DNA of 64,000 nucleotides from Catenisphaera adipataccumulans (GTDB lineage: Bacteria; Bacillota_I; Bacilli_A; Erysipelotrichales; Erysipelotrichaceae). Below, in pieces: positions 27,361-35,732 of this stretch (position 1 is its first letter; each line of letters opens with the position of its first letter). The notes under the pieces are model-generated. The model had not been told where the DNA came from. It worked only from the letters and a program-made list of their open reading frames with translations, and did no database searches. Location: positions 62,001 to 126,000 of the forward strand of contig NZ_JACHHK010000002.1 in the NCBI RefSeq assembly GCF_014202755.1. The letters are read 5' to 3'. The position numbers and the translations under genes were made by a program.

Positions 27361-27847
27361 TTGGGAACAGTGTGAGTTTGGAGATTTAGGCTCAGTTGCT
27401 ATGTGTAAGCGAATATTTAAGCAACAAACAGCCACAAAAGGAGATGTTCCATTTTATAAAATTGGAACGTTTGGTGGAGAACCTGATGCATATATTTCAA
27501 AAGAACTTTTTGAGGAGTATAAAGAGAAATTTAATTACCCAGAGATTGGAGATGTATTGATTTCTGCATCTGGTACGATAGGAAGAACTGTTGAATATAC
27601 TGGAAAAGATGAGTATTTTCAGGATTCCAATATTGTGTGGTTCAAGCATGATGATAGAGTGGATAATACATTTCTTAAGTGTATATATTCCTTGGTAAAA
27701 TGGGAAGGAATTGAAGGGAGTACTATTAAGCGACTTTACAACGAAAATTTCTTAAAAACTAAATTTACACTTCCAAACATTAATGAACAGAAGAAAATTG
27801 GGGAGTATTTTGAGCAACTTGATAACTTTATCGCCCTTCATCAGTGA
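27361..27847 (+). pseudogene. Silent hsdS TRD cassette 2, different specificity
   Basis: Begins TTGGGAACAGTGTGAG and ends CTTCATCAGTGA, the same borders as the other TRD modules. The frame is open from 27362 (WEQCEFGDLGSVAMCKR...) to TGA 27845-27847, about 161 codons. The TRD itself (GDVPFYKIGTFGG, ISASGTIGRTVEY, LDNFIALHQ) differs from TRD1 and TRD2, so bringing it into hsdS would create a new recognition half-site. No ribosome binding site or complete HsdS frame is present. A 40-base A+T-rich spacer separates it from cassette 1. Confidence 0.85.
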
Positions 27848-27889
27848 CATAAAAATTAATATAATAAACATATAAATATAGGAGAAATT

Positions 27890-30800
27890 ATGATTGGATT
27901 TGAGAAAGAACTGGAGTTTGAGAAAGCTTTAATTACTGCACTTCAGAGTAATGGATGGGAAAAGGAAGTTATATACCACCCAACAGAGGAGCAGCTTATT
28001 CAAAATTGGGCGAATATTTTATATAAGAATAATCAGGATATAGATCGTCTTAATCATGTACCATTGATACCGGAAGAGATGGATCAATTGCTTGAACAGA
28101 TCCGATCTTTACGGACTCCTTTAGCATTAAACGGGTTTGTAAATGGAAATTCGGTATCAATTATCAGAAAAAATCCCAATGATACACAGCATTATGGAAA
28201 AGAAGTCAGTCTAAAAATATACGACAGAAAAGAGATTGCAGGAGGACGAAGCATTTACCAAATTGCTGAACAACCTGTTTTCCCTAGACAAGATAAGACG
28301 CTTCAGGATCGACGTGGCGATTTGATGCTTTTGATCAACGGAATGCCGCTGTTTCATATTGAATTGAAACGAAGCGGAGTCCCAGTAATGGAAGCATGTC
28401 ATCAGATTGAGAAATATGCACATGAAGGTGTATTCACTGGCTTATTTTCACTTGTGCAGGTTTTTGTGGCAATGAATCCAGAAGAGATGGTTTATTTTGC
28501 GAACCCTGGACCGGATGGTCGATTCAATCCTGATTTTTATTTTCACTGGGAAGATTTTAATAATGAACCGATTAATGATTGGCGTTCTCTTTCAGAGGCA
28601 TTTTTATCCATACCACAGGCTCATCAGCTAATTGGGTATTACACAGTTGCGGATGATTCTGACGGCGTATTGAAGGTGCTGAGAAGTTATCAATATTATG
28701 CGGCAAATAGAATTTCAGACCGTGTTGCTAAAAATGACTGGAATGATCACAATCAGTTGGGCGGTTATATTTGGCATACGACTGGATCTGGGAAGACAAT
28801 GACTTCCTTTAAATCCGCACAGTTGATCGCTTCATCACATAATGCGGATAAAGTTGTTTTCCTTATGGACCGTATCGAACTGGGAACACAGTCATTAAAA
28901 GAGTATCGTGCTTTTGCGGACAATGCGGACGATGTACAGGAAACAGAAGATACTATCGCGTTGATTAGTAAACTGAAAAGTATAAATCCAAAAGACACTC
29001 TGATCGTATCTTCCATTCAGAAAATGAGCAATATCAAAGAAGATGCTGAGGGGAAAATGCGTGCGAAAGACATTGAAGATATGAAATCAAAACGCATTGT
29101 ATTTATTATTGATGAGTGCCATCGATCTACATTTGGACAGATGCTGAGCACCATCAAACAAACATTTCCGAATGCTTTATTCTTTGGTTTTACTGGTACG
29201 CCAGTATTCGAAGAAAATGAAAAAGCTTTAAGCACGACTGCAGATGTTTTCGGAAATGAACTGCATCGATATAGCATTGCGGATGGTATTCGAGATAAGA
29301 ATGTTTTGGGTTTTGATCCAACGATGGTGATGGTCTACAACGATAAAGAATTACGTGAAGCAGTTGCATTAGAGCAGGCAAAAGCCAGCGACATCGATGA
29401 GGTCATGGGAGATCCAAAAAAAGAGAGAGTTTTTTATCATTTTATGTCCAATGCGGAAGTGCCGATGGCAGGCTATCAGGGAGATGACGGTAAATATCAT
29501 AAAGGAATCGAAGATTATTTACCGAGAGAACAATATGAATCGGATGATTACCAAAATGCCGTTGTGAAAGATATTGTTGATAATTGGATGACAATGAGCC
29601 GAAATCATAAGTTTCATGCCATTTTTGCGACGAGCAGTATTCCGGAAGCGGTTCAGTATTATAGAAAATTTAAGGAATGTGCGCCATGGTTAAAAACAAC
29701 CTGTGTGTTTGACCCGACAATTGATAATAAGCATGGTCATATTTCATTGGCAAAAGAAGACGGCATCAAAGAAATGCTTGAAGACTATAATGAAGCATTT
29801 GAACAAAATTTTGATATTGGACGTTACGGTATGTTTAAAAAAGATGTTGCGGCCCGCCTGGCACATAAACGTCCTTATGAGCGTGTCGATATGGTGCATC
29901 AATTAGAGCTTGTGATTGTTGTGAACCAATTATTGACCGGATTTGATTCAAAATGGATCAATACATTGTATCTGGATAAAGAATTAGTTTATCAGAATTT
30001 GATTCAAGCATTTTCGCGGACCAATCGTTTATTTAATATTAATGAAAAACCGTTCGGTTCGATTCGATATTATCGTCGGCCTCATACAATGAAACGCAAT
30101 ATTGAAAACGCGGTAAAATTGTATTCCGGAGATCGTCCAATGGGATTATTTGCGGATCATTTAGCTGACAATATCAGACATATGAATCTATCTTATAAAG
30201 ATATGATTTTAGTGTTTAAAAATGCCGGAGAACCTGAAATGTTGAAATTGCCACAAGAACATGCTGAAAAGGTTAAATTTGCCCAGTTATTCCGGCAATT
30301 TTCTACATATTATCAGGCAGCGCAGATTCAAGGATTCAACTGGCAAAACAAAGAATATGACGAAATCAATGAAGAAGGTGAAAAAATCGGTACAGTGTCT
30401 TTCGAAGTACCGGAAAAAGACTATAAAATATTATTGGCACGTTATAAAGAACTTCGAAACGATGGAGATGGATCGAGCGCTGCAGAAGATGTAACATTTG
30501 AAATCGATCCATACTTAACAGAACAAAATACCGGTGTCATTGATTATAATTACATGAATTCCCGCTTCGAAAAATGGTTGAAAAAGCTGGCTCAGCCAAA
30601 TGTGACAGAAGAAGAACTGGAACAAACTTTAGAAGAACTGCACAAGTCATTCGCATTCCTATCACAAGAAGACCAACAATATGCAAATTTGTTTTTGCAC
30701 GATGTACAAACAGGTGATGTTGAACTGCAGGAGGGACTGCGCTTTCAGGATTACATTACAATGTATGCTACCAATATGAAAAGAGAACAAGTCCATCGTC

Positions 30801-31063
30801 TGCATAAATATTTAGGCGTATCAGAAAAGAAAGTATTCACCTTATTGGATTCACACGTGACAGAAAAAAACCTAAACGAATATGGCCGATTTGATGCTTT
30901 AAAAGCGACAGTTGTAAAAGAAGACGCACAAGAATATTTTACAGCTGTTGAAGGCAAAAGATTGCCAAACTTCAGAGTGAACAATCGCGTGGATGATTTG
31001 CTGAGGGACTTTATATTATCTGGCGGAATCGATATACCAGATCCAGAAAAGAATAAAAAATAG
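27890..31063 (+). CDS. hsdR: Type I restriction-modification endonuclease/translocase subunit
   Basis: 1057 residues. The N-terminal nuclease domain has the PD-(D/E)xK residues in RRGDLMLLI...FHIELKRSG (about 143-160). The SF2 helicase motor has Walker A HTTGSGKTMTS (about 296), DEAD-like box DECHRS (about 407), FTGTP, and the later motif with QAFSRTNR. A helical C-terminal part would bind the methylase core. All motor and nuclease motifs look intact, so the system should restrict DNA. AGGAGA ribosome binding site before ATG 27890. Unusually, the silent hsdS cassettes lie between hsdS and hsdR. Confidence 0.95.
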   Translation: MIGFEKELEFEKALITALQSNGWEKEVIYHPTEEQLIQNWANILYKNNQDIDRLNHVPLIPEEMDQLLEQIRSLRTPLALNGFVNGNSVSIIRKNPNDTQHYGKEVSLKIYDRKEIAGGRSIYQIAEQPVFPRQDKTLQDRRGDLMLLINGMPLFHIELKRSGVPVMEACHQIEKYAHEGVFTGLFSLVQVFVAMNPEEMVYFANPGPDGRFNPDFYFHWEDFNNEPINDWRSLSEAFLSIPQAHQLIGYYTVADDSDGVLKVLRSYQYYAANRISDRVAKNDWNDHNQLGGYIWHTTGSGKTMTSFKSAQLIASSHNADKVVFLMDRIELGTQSLKEYRAFADNADDVQETEDTIALISKLKSINPKDTLIVSSIQKMSNIKEDAEGKMRAKDIEDMKSKRIVFIIDECHRSTFGQMLSTIKQTFPNALFFGFTGTPVFEENEKALSTTADVFGNELHRYSIADGIRDKNVLGFDPTMVMVYNDKELREAVALEQAKASDIDEVMGDPKKERVFYHFMSNAEVPMAGYQGDDGKYHKGIEDYLPREQYESDDYQNAVVKDIVDNWMTMSRNHKFHAIFATSSIPEAVQYYRKFKECAPWLKTTCVFDPTIDNKHGHISLAKEDGIKEMLEDYNEAFEQNFDIGRYGMFKKDVAARLAHKRPYERVDMVHQLELVIVVNQLLTGFDSKWINTLYLDKELVYQNLIQAFSRTNRLFNINEKPFGSIRYYRRPHTMKRNIENAVKLYSGDRPMGLFADHLADNIRHMNLSYKDMILVFKNAGEPEMLKLPQEHAEKVKFAQLFRQFSTYYQAAQIQGFNWQNKEYDEINEEGEKIGTVSFEVPEKDYKILLARYKELRNDGDGSSAAEDVTFEIDPYLTEQNTGVIDYNYMNSRFEKWLKKLAQPNVTEEELEQTLEELHKSFAFLSQEDQQYANLFLHDVQTGDVELQEGLRFQDYITMYATNMKREQVHRLHKYLGVSEKKVFTLLDSHVTEKNLNEYGRFDALKATVVKEDAQEYFTAVEGKRLPNFRVNNRVDDLLRDFILSGGIDIPDPEKNKK

Positions 31064-31068
31064 AGCCT

Positions 31069-31115
31069 CATATATGTGACTTTCATCAGTGTAAAATGAG
31101 GAGGTCACATATATG
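31069..31115 (+). promoter_or_regulatory. Recombination-site-like hairpin overlapping the recombinase start
   Basis: CATATATGTGAC (31069-31080) and GTCACATATATG (31104-31115) are perfect 12-bp inverted arms. The 23-base centre contains TTCATCAGTGTAAAAT (31082-31097), a 16/16 match to the 3' border of TRD2 (26597-26612), and the GAGGAGG ribosome binding site. The right arm includes the ATG of the recombinase. It could be a recombinase binding site, a translational control hairpin, or both. Confidence 0.6.
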
Positions 31116-32054
31116 TTAAAGGAAACGAAAACAACCGATTTATTTGTGGATTATTACGAACAATGGGTTCAAATGTACAAAGAAGGTGCCATACGGGAAG
31201 TCACTCTGGCTAAGTATAAAATGACACATGCATGGCTGAAGAAACTTATTCCTGATGTAAAGCTCTGCGACATGTCCAGGATCTTATATCAACAGCTTAT
31301 TAATGAATATGCAAAAGATCATGAACGACAGACGACAATGGATTTTCATCACCAGTTAAAGGGTGCCATTATTGATGCTGTGGATGAAGGCCTAATTAAA
31401 AGAGATCCAACACGAAAAGTAATTATTAAAGGAAAAACGCCGAAAAATAAGAAAATAAAGTATATCAATCAGTTTGAACTGCATACCTTATTGTCCAATT
31501 TAAACCTTAGTGATGAAGTAAATTGGGACTGGTTTTTACTGTTGATCGCAAAAACGGGCATGCGTTTTTCGGAAGCTCTGGCCTTGACACCTAATGATTT
31601 TGATTTCGCACATCAAACAGTGTCCGTAAACAAAACTTGGAATTATAAAGGCGGCGGAGGATTTTTGCCGACAAAAAATAAATCATCCGTTAGAAAGATT
31701 CAAATCGATTGGCAAACAGTGATGCAATTTGCACAACTGACCAAAAACATGAACCCAGAAGAACCAATATTTATTAAAAAAGGAGAAGAATACGCAAAAA
31801 TTTATAATGCAACGATCAACGGAATTTTAGAACGGTACTGTAAAAAGTTAAATATACCAGTAATTACAGTACACGGATTGCGTCATACGCATGCATCTAT
31901 ATTGTTGTTTGCCGGAGTATCAATCGGTAGTGTTGCACGCAGACTGGGACATGCCAGTATGACTACAACACAAAAAACGTATCTTCATATAATTCAAGAA
32001 TTGGAAAATCAGGACATAGACCTGGTTATGCGTTCGTTAGCTAATCTTGTTTAA
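31113..32054 (+). CDS. Tyrosine recombinase linked to the hsd locus
   Basis: Phage-integrase-family protein of 313 residues. The SAM-like N-terminal core-binding domain (about 10-100) is followed by the catalytic domain with Arg in TGMRFSEAL (about 149), a Lys in the NKSSVRKIQ hairpin, HGLRHTHAS (about 253-261), GHASM (about 281) and the nucleophile Tyr in KTYLH (about 290). The catalytic set appears complete. XerC/integrase-like proteins beside hsdS in other Bacillota rearrange specificity genes (CreX/PsrA-type). Here it may act on the CTTCATCAGTG borders, or it may have moved the whole island. Its start codon lies within an inverted repeat. Confidence 0.9.
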   Translation: MLKETKTTDLFVDYYEQWVQMYKEGAIREVTLAKYKMTHAWLKKLIPDVKLCDMSRILYQQLINEYAKDHERQTTMDFHHQLKGAIIDAVDEGLIKRDPTRKVIIKGKTPKNKKIKYINQFELHTLLSNLNLSDEVNWDWFLLLIAKTGMRFSEALALTPNDFDFAHQTVSVNKTWNYKGGGGFLPTKNKSSVRKIQIDWQTVMQFAQLTKNMNPEEPIFIKKGEEYAKIYNATINGILERYCKKLNIPVITVHGLRHTHASILLFAGVSIGSVARRLGHASMTTTQKTYLHIIQELENQDIDLVMRSLANLV

Positions 32055-32216
32055 CGTTGTTGAATTGAATCGTTTTCGAGTAGAATAAAATATAACACTG
32101 ATGAGGGTCTGTATAAAGAAAAATATTGATCTGCATACTTTCGATGAACTGAAATGAAAAGAAGTCTTTCCACTAAATTTGATTCAGATCATACTTCAAT
32201 ATAAACACATATAAAG
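32055..32216. other. A+T-rich spacer downstream of the recombinase
   Basis: No gene is seen. It includes the right copy of the 14-bp island repeat. Confidence 0.5.
32144..32157 (+). repeat. Right 14-bp direct repeat of the defence island (candidate attR)
   Basis: ATGAACTGAAATGA, identical to 20450-20463, 90 bases after the recombinase stop. Confidence 0.5.
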
Positions 32217-32247
32217 CGAGTGGGTATGTAATAATCCCACTCGTTTT
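32217..32247 (+). terminator. Terminator downstream of the recombinase
   Basis: CGAGTGGG and CCCACTCG pair in an 8-bp stem around an 11-base loop, then TTTT. It may serve the recombinase transcript and back up the minus-strand RNA terminator. Confidence 0.75.
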
Positions 32248-32251
32248 AAAA

Positions 32252-32419
32252 TAAAAAGAAGCTGCCTTTGTTTCGTGTGAGAGGCGGCAGCTCCGTAATT
32301 AGAAAGCTAAGACTAGGTCTTATGAGCTTCCGGCAATGATGCGAAAAACGTCACTGCGCAACGTGAGCTGGTCTCAGTATGTTTGGGAATCGCCGCAACG
32401 CCTTTTACTATCATATGCT
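32252..32419 (-). ncRNA. Probable stand-alone structured small RNA
   Basis: About 168 nt, read leftward. A promoter TTGTGC-18-TATGAT lies just upstream, and the 3' end is a classic terminator: AGCTGCC/GGCAGCT stem (32260-32292) then TCTTTTTATTTT. Inside, GGAAGCT...AGCTTTC with AAGAC/GTCTT form a strong hairpin, and a smaller TCAC/GTGA stem lies upstream. GCGGC near the 5' end can pair with GCCGC near the terminator. There is no ribosome binding site-ORF pair. The size and long-range closing stem would suit a 6S-type RNA, but I cannot confirm any known family. Confidence 0.6.
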
Positions 32420-32425
32420 GATGAA

Positions 32426-32455
32426 ATCATATCACAAAGGATATAGTTCGCACAA
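32426..32455 (-). promoter_or_regulatory. Promoter of the small RNA
   Basis: Leftward TTGTGC (32450-32455), 18-base spacer, TATGAT (32426-32431). It lies after the terminator of the aro-tyrA operon, so the RNA is probably independently transcribed. Confidence 0.6.
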
Positions 32456-32463
32456 TTCAATAT

Positions 32464-32497
32464 AAAAAAATGTGTAAGTACTTTACACATTTTTTTA
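32464..32497. terminator. Terminator of the aroB-aroC-aroA-tyrA operon
   Basis: ATGTGTAA-gtac-TTTACACAT stem (32470-32490) with A-run on one side and T-run on the other, so it can act on both strands. Confidence 0.85.
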
Positions 32498-32542
32498 GGG
32501 AATGAATAAGCAGATATAAAATATATCTATAGCTGAACGCTA

Positions 32543-33379
32543 TTATTTCCGGATAAATACTTCATGACGGGCACTGGACTGCCGGAACAAGCGTTTCATC
32601 TCATCGGCATCCTCATTGGCCAAAGCGTCTCGGAAATGCGAGATCGTGTCGATAAACTGATTGGTCTCATCCAGCAGGATATCCTTATTCAACAAGAACA
32701 GCTCGGTCCACATTTCCGCATTGATCGTCGCGATCCTTGTCAGGTCGCGGAAACTGTCTCCCGTATACTTGACCAGATCTTTGGTCTCATGCGTATTCAT
32801 CAAGCTGACCGCGATGATATGGGTCAGCTGCGACAGAAAGGCGATCATCCGGTCGTGCTGTTCCATGGTCAGCTGGGCAATATATGTACAGCCCAGCTTT
32901 GCGCCCAGCGCCTTGGCTGTATCGATCGCTTTTTGGGAATTCTTCTCGGTCGGCACCACGATGAAATTAGCACCGTCGAAAATCGTCGGATCCGAATATT
33001 CGATTCCCTGGGATTCGCGGCCGCACATCGGGTGGGTACTGATCAATTCGCAATCTTCACGCAGTACGTCTTGACAAGGTACGATGATATTCGACTTCAC
33101 ACCGCTGATATCCATCAACAGACAGCCTGGTTTCAAAGCATTTTGATGTTCCTCAATCCACGGCTTGATCTGCGTCGGATACAATGCCAGCACCACGATA
33201 TCGCAGTCCTTTAAATATTTATCCGCCTGCAGCGTGCCTTTGGCCACCATATGATGATTGACCGCATAATCAACCGTTGCCTGCCGCCGCGCAAACCCAA
33301 TGACGGTCTCGTCCTGATCGGTCAGCCGTTTCGCATAACTGCCGCCCATCAAACCCAAACCGACTATTCCGTAAATCAT
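32543..33379 (-). CDS. tyrA: Prephenate dehydrogenase
   Basis: 278 residues. The NAD(P)-binding Rossmann start GIVGLGLMGGSYAKRL and the catalytic segment STHPMCGRE (with the conserved His and the Gly-Arg pair) identify the family. It converts prephenate to 4-hydroxyphenylpyruvate, leading to tyrosine. No ACT domain is present, so feedback inhibition, if any, is through another site. Its start overlaps the aroA stop by four bases. It is last in the operon and is followed by a strong terminator. Confidence 0.93.
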   Translation of the reverse strand: MIYGIVGLGLMGGSYAKRLTDQDETVIGFARRQATVDYAVNHHMVAKGTLQADKYLKDCDIVVLALYPTQIKPWIEEHQNALKPGCLLMDISGVKSNIIVPCQDVLREDCELISTHPMCGRESQGIEYSDPTIFDGANFIVVPTEKNSQKAIDTAKALGAKLGCTYIAQLTMEQHDRMIAFLSQLTHIIAVSLMNTHETKDLVKYTGDSFRDLTRIATINAEMWTELFLLNKDILLDETNQFIDTISHFRDALANEDADEMKRLFRQSSARHEVFIRK

Positions 33380-34632
33380 AGTATTTCCACCTTTCCGTTC
33401 AAATGTTTGATATCCGTAAAGAAATCAGGATACGATTTCTCGATGGCTTCGGCGCCTTCGATGATGCTTGGACTTTTGGCGCACAAGCCAAATATTGTCA
33501 TCGCCATCACGATGCGATGATCGTTATGTCCGTCGATCCGGACTGGCTCTGTTTTATGGTATTCCGCTTTGCCAGTGATCGTGATTTCATCTTCCGTGCT
33601 GGAAATCTGCACGCCCCATTTACGCAGTTCCTGTTCCATGGCCGCAATGCGGTCGCTTTCCTTCATCCGGAGACGGCGGGCGTGAATGATCCGGCTTGTG
33701 CCCGGACAATAAGCGGCCAGCACGCAGAGGATCGGTCCTAGATCCGGGCAATCCGCAATATCCATCGTCTGCGCCTGCAGCGACTGGTGCGTGATCGTCG
33801 TTCCCTGGACATCGGCGCCGGCTGCTTTGACAAAATCCAGGATGACTTGATCGCCCTGATGACTGTGCGGATCGATATGCGCGCACGTCAGCGAGGACTG
33901 AATGGCTGCCTCCACCGCATAAAATGCCATCTGGGAGGCATCACCTTCCACCGATACATGGGCCGCCTGATAAGACTGGCCGCCCGGGATCTGATAGACC
34001 AGCGGGGATGGATGATGGACCGTGATCCCGAATGATGCCAAACTGTCCGTTGTCAAATTTACATATGAGGCGGACTCATACGGTGGGAGGATTTCAATGG
34101 TGCTGTCTTGTTCCAACAGCGGCAGCGCAAATAAAAGGCCGGATATGAACTGACTGGAGATATCTCCCTGCACGGCAAAGGACCGTGCCTGCAGAGGACC
34201 GCGCAGACGGATCGTCTGGTCTTGTTCAAAGCGCAGATGCTGCGCCTGAAAGATTTCCTTGTATACGGTCATCGGACGCTGCATCAACCGGCCATGCCCG
34301 ATGAATGTAACATTCGCATCGGATAAGGCGGCAATCGGGATCAAGAAACGCAGCGTGGAGCCCGATTCGGAACAATCACATGTGATCTCACCTGCGACTT
34401 GGCGGACATCGGTCCCCTGGATCGTACAAGCATCTTCTTTTACCGTGATCTTAGCACCCAAATTGCGCATGCATGCGATGGTTGCGTCAATATCTTTTGA
34501 AAACGTAATATGATCGACGACGCTTGTTCCTTTGGCAAGCGATGCGCAGATGATGGCCCGATGGGTCAATGATTTAGACGAAGGGATCGATACGGTACCC
34601 TGCAGGGCACCCGGCAGGACTTTTACGCGCAT
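33376..34632 (-). CDS. aroA: 3-phosphoshikimate 1-carboxyvinyltransferase (EPSP synthase)
   Basis: 418 residues after placing the start at 34632 (MRVKVLPG); the longer upstream frame would run deep into aroC. IPSSKSLTHRA near the N-terminus binds shikimate-3-phosphate, followed by SGSTLRFLIP and, later, the LRMKESDRIAA and DHRIVMAM motifs. The enzyme joins PEP to shikimate-3-phosphate in the shikimate pathway. The LSGSTLRF-type loop reads CSESGSTLRF, closer to class II enzymes. Start overlaps aroC by about 10 bases, so translation is coupled. Confidence 0.94.
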   Translation of the reverse strand: MRVKVLPGALQGTVSIPSSKSLTHRAIICASLAKGTSVVDHITFSKDIDATIACMRNLGAKITVKEDACTIQGTDVRQVAGEITCDCSESGSTLRFLIPIAALSDANVTFIGHGRLMQRPMTVYKEIFQAQHLRFEQDQTIRLRGPLQARSFAVQGDISSQFISGLLFALPLLEQDSTIEILPPYESASYVNLTTDSLASFGITVHHPSPLVYQIPGGQSYQAAHVSVEGDASQMAFYAVEAAIQSSLTCAHIDPHSHQGDQVILDFVKAAGADVQGTTITHQSLQAQTMDIADCPDLGPILCVLAAYCPGTSRIIHARRLRMKESDRIAAMEQELRKWGVQISSTEDEITITGKAEYHKTEPVRIDGHNDHRIVMAMTIFGLCAKSPSIIEGAEAIEKSYPDFFTDIKHLNGKVEIL

Positions 34633-35732
34633 ACCCAGTCCTCCGTCGCTTTTTTGGACATCCATAGATCCAGCAGGCCGAAGGCCACAACGGAATCCAC
34701 GACGACGCGGGCCCGGTGTACGATGCATGGATCGTGCCGCCCTTCGATCTGCAGCGTCACATTTTCTCTTGTCTGATAGTCGACCGATGGCTGCGGCTGA
34801 TAGATGGATGCCGTCGGCTTGATCACGGTATGGATCACGATCGGCATGCCGTTGGTGATGCCGCCGTTGATGCCCGCATTGTGATTGGTCATGGTCGTGA
34901 TGTGTCCATACGGATCGGCATGGAAATCATCGTTGCCCTGCGAGCCTTTGACTTTCGCAAAACCAAATCCCAGACCGAATGAAACGCCTTTGACGGCCGG
35001 CACCGAAAACAATAAATGGCTTAATACGCTTTCCACCGAATCAAACATCGGTTCACCGATCCCGGTCGGCAGGCCGATGACGGCGGTCTCCAAAATGCCG
35101 CCCAATGAATCCCCTTGGGAAGCAACGGCTTCGATCTTTTCTTTCATCTGTCTGCCGACCTCGGTATTCAAGACCGCAAATTCACGATGATTCATCAAAT
35201 CGATTTGTTCTTTTAATGTTTCCAGATCATCCGAAAAAACATCGTCATGGATCGAGTAAAGCTGCTCCATATGGGATCCGATGAAAACACCTTTTTGTTC
35301 CAGGATCTGCCGGCAGATACTTCCCGCAGCGACCAGGCAGGCCGTCAGCCGGCCGGAGAAGTGGCCGCCGCCCCGATAGTCCTGAAAACCATGGTACTTC
35401 TCAAAAGCGGTATAATCCGCATGCCCTGGGCGTAATCGGTTCTTGGTTTTTTCATAATCTTTCGAACGTGTATTGCTATTGTTGATCAAGATGGTCAAAG
35501 CCGTTCCGGTCGTATAGCCATTGAAATAGCCGGAGACGATATGCACTTCATCGGCTTCATGGCGCTGAGTAGAGATGCGTCCCTTGGCCCTGCGCTTTTC
35601 CATATCTGCCGCGATGCGGTCTTCATCCACCGCAAAACCAGCCGGCAGTCCATCCAGGACGGCGCCGATCTGCGGCCCGTGACTTTCCCCGAATACGGTC
35701 AGGGAAATATTTGTTCCAATATTATTCTTCAT
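34623..35732 (-). CDS. aroC: Chorismate synthase
   Basis: 369 residues from ATG 35732 (MKNNIGTNISLTVFGESHG). The N-terminal GESHG motif, GRISTQRHEADEV, RPGHADYTAFEKYHGFQDYRGGGHFSGR and the late GRHDPC segment are the chorismate synthase signatures. It removes phosphate from EPSP using reduced FMN to give chorismate. The N-terminus overlaps the aroB stop by 11 bases, so the AAGGGGTCC-type site upstream lies inside aroB. The enzyme is complete. Confidence 0.95.
   Translation of the reverse strand: MKNNIGTNISLTVFGESHGPQIGAVLDGLPAGFAVDEDRIAADMEKRRAKGRISTQRHEADEVHIVSGYFNGYTTGTALTILINNSNTRSKDYEKTKNRLRPGHADYTAFEKYHGFQDYRGGGHFSGRLTACLVAAGSICRQILEQKGVFIGSHMEQLYSIHDDVFSDDLETLKEQIDLMNHREFAVLNTEVGRQMKEKIEAVASQGDSLGGILETAVIGLPTGIGEPMFDSVESVLSHLLFSVPAVKGVSFGLGFGFAKVKGSQGNDDFHADPYGHITTMTNHNAGINGGITNGMPIVIHTVIKPTASIYQPQPSVDYQTRENVTLQIEGRHDPCIVHRARVVVDSVVAFGLLDLWMSKKATEDWVCA

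Noticed and set aside
25423-27847. Inverted-repeat (flip-type) hsdS switch
   Set aside because: All TRD modules and border sequences are in the same orientation, so simple inversion between them is not possible in this arrangement.
33251-33520. Plus-strand ORFs within tyrA and aroA
   Set aside because: They mirror well-identified genes on the minus strand and lack ribosome binding sites.
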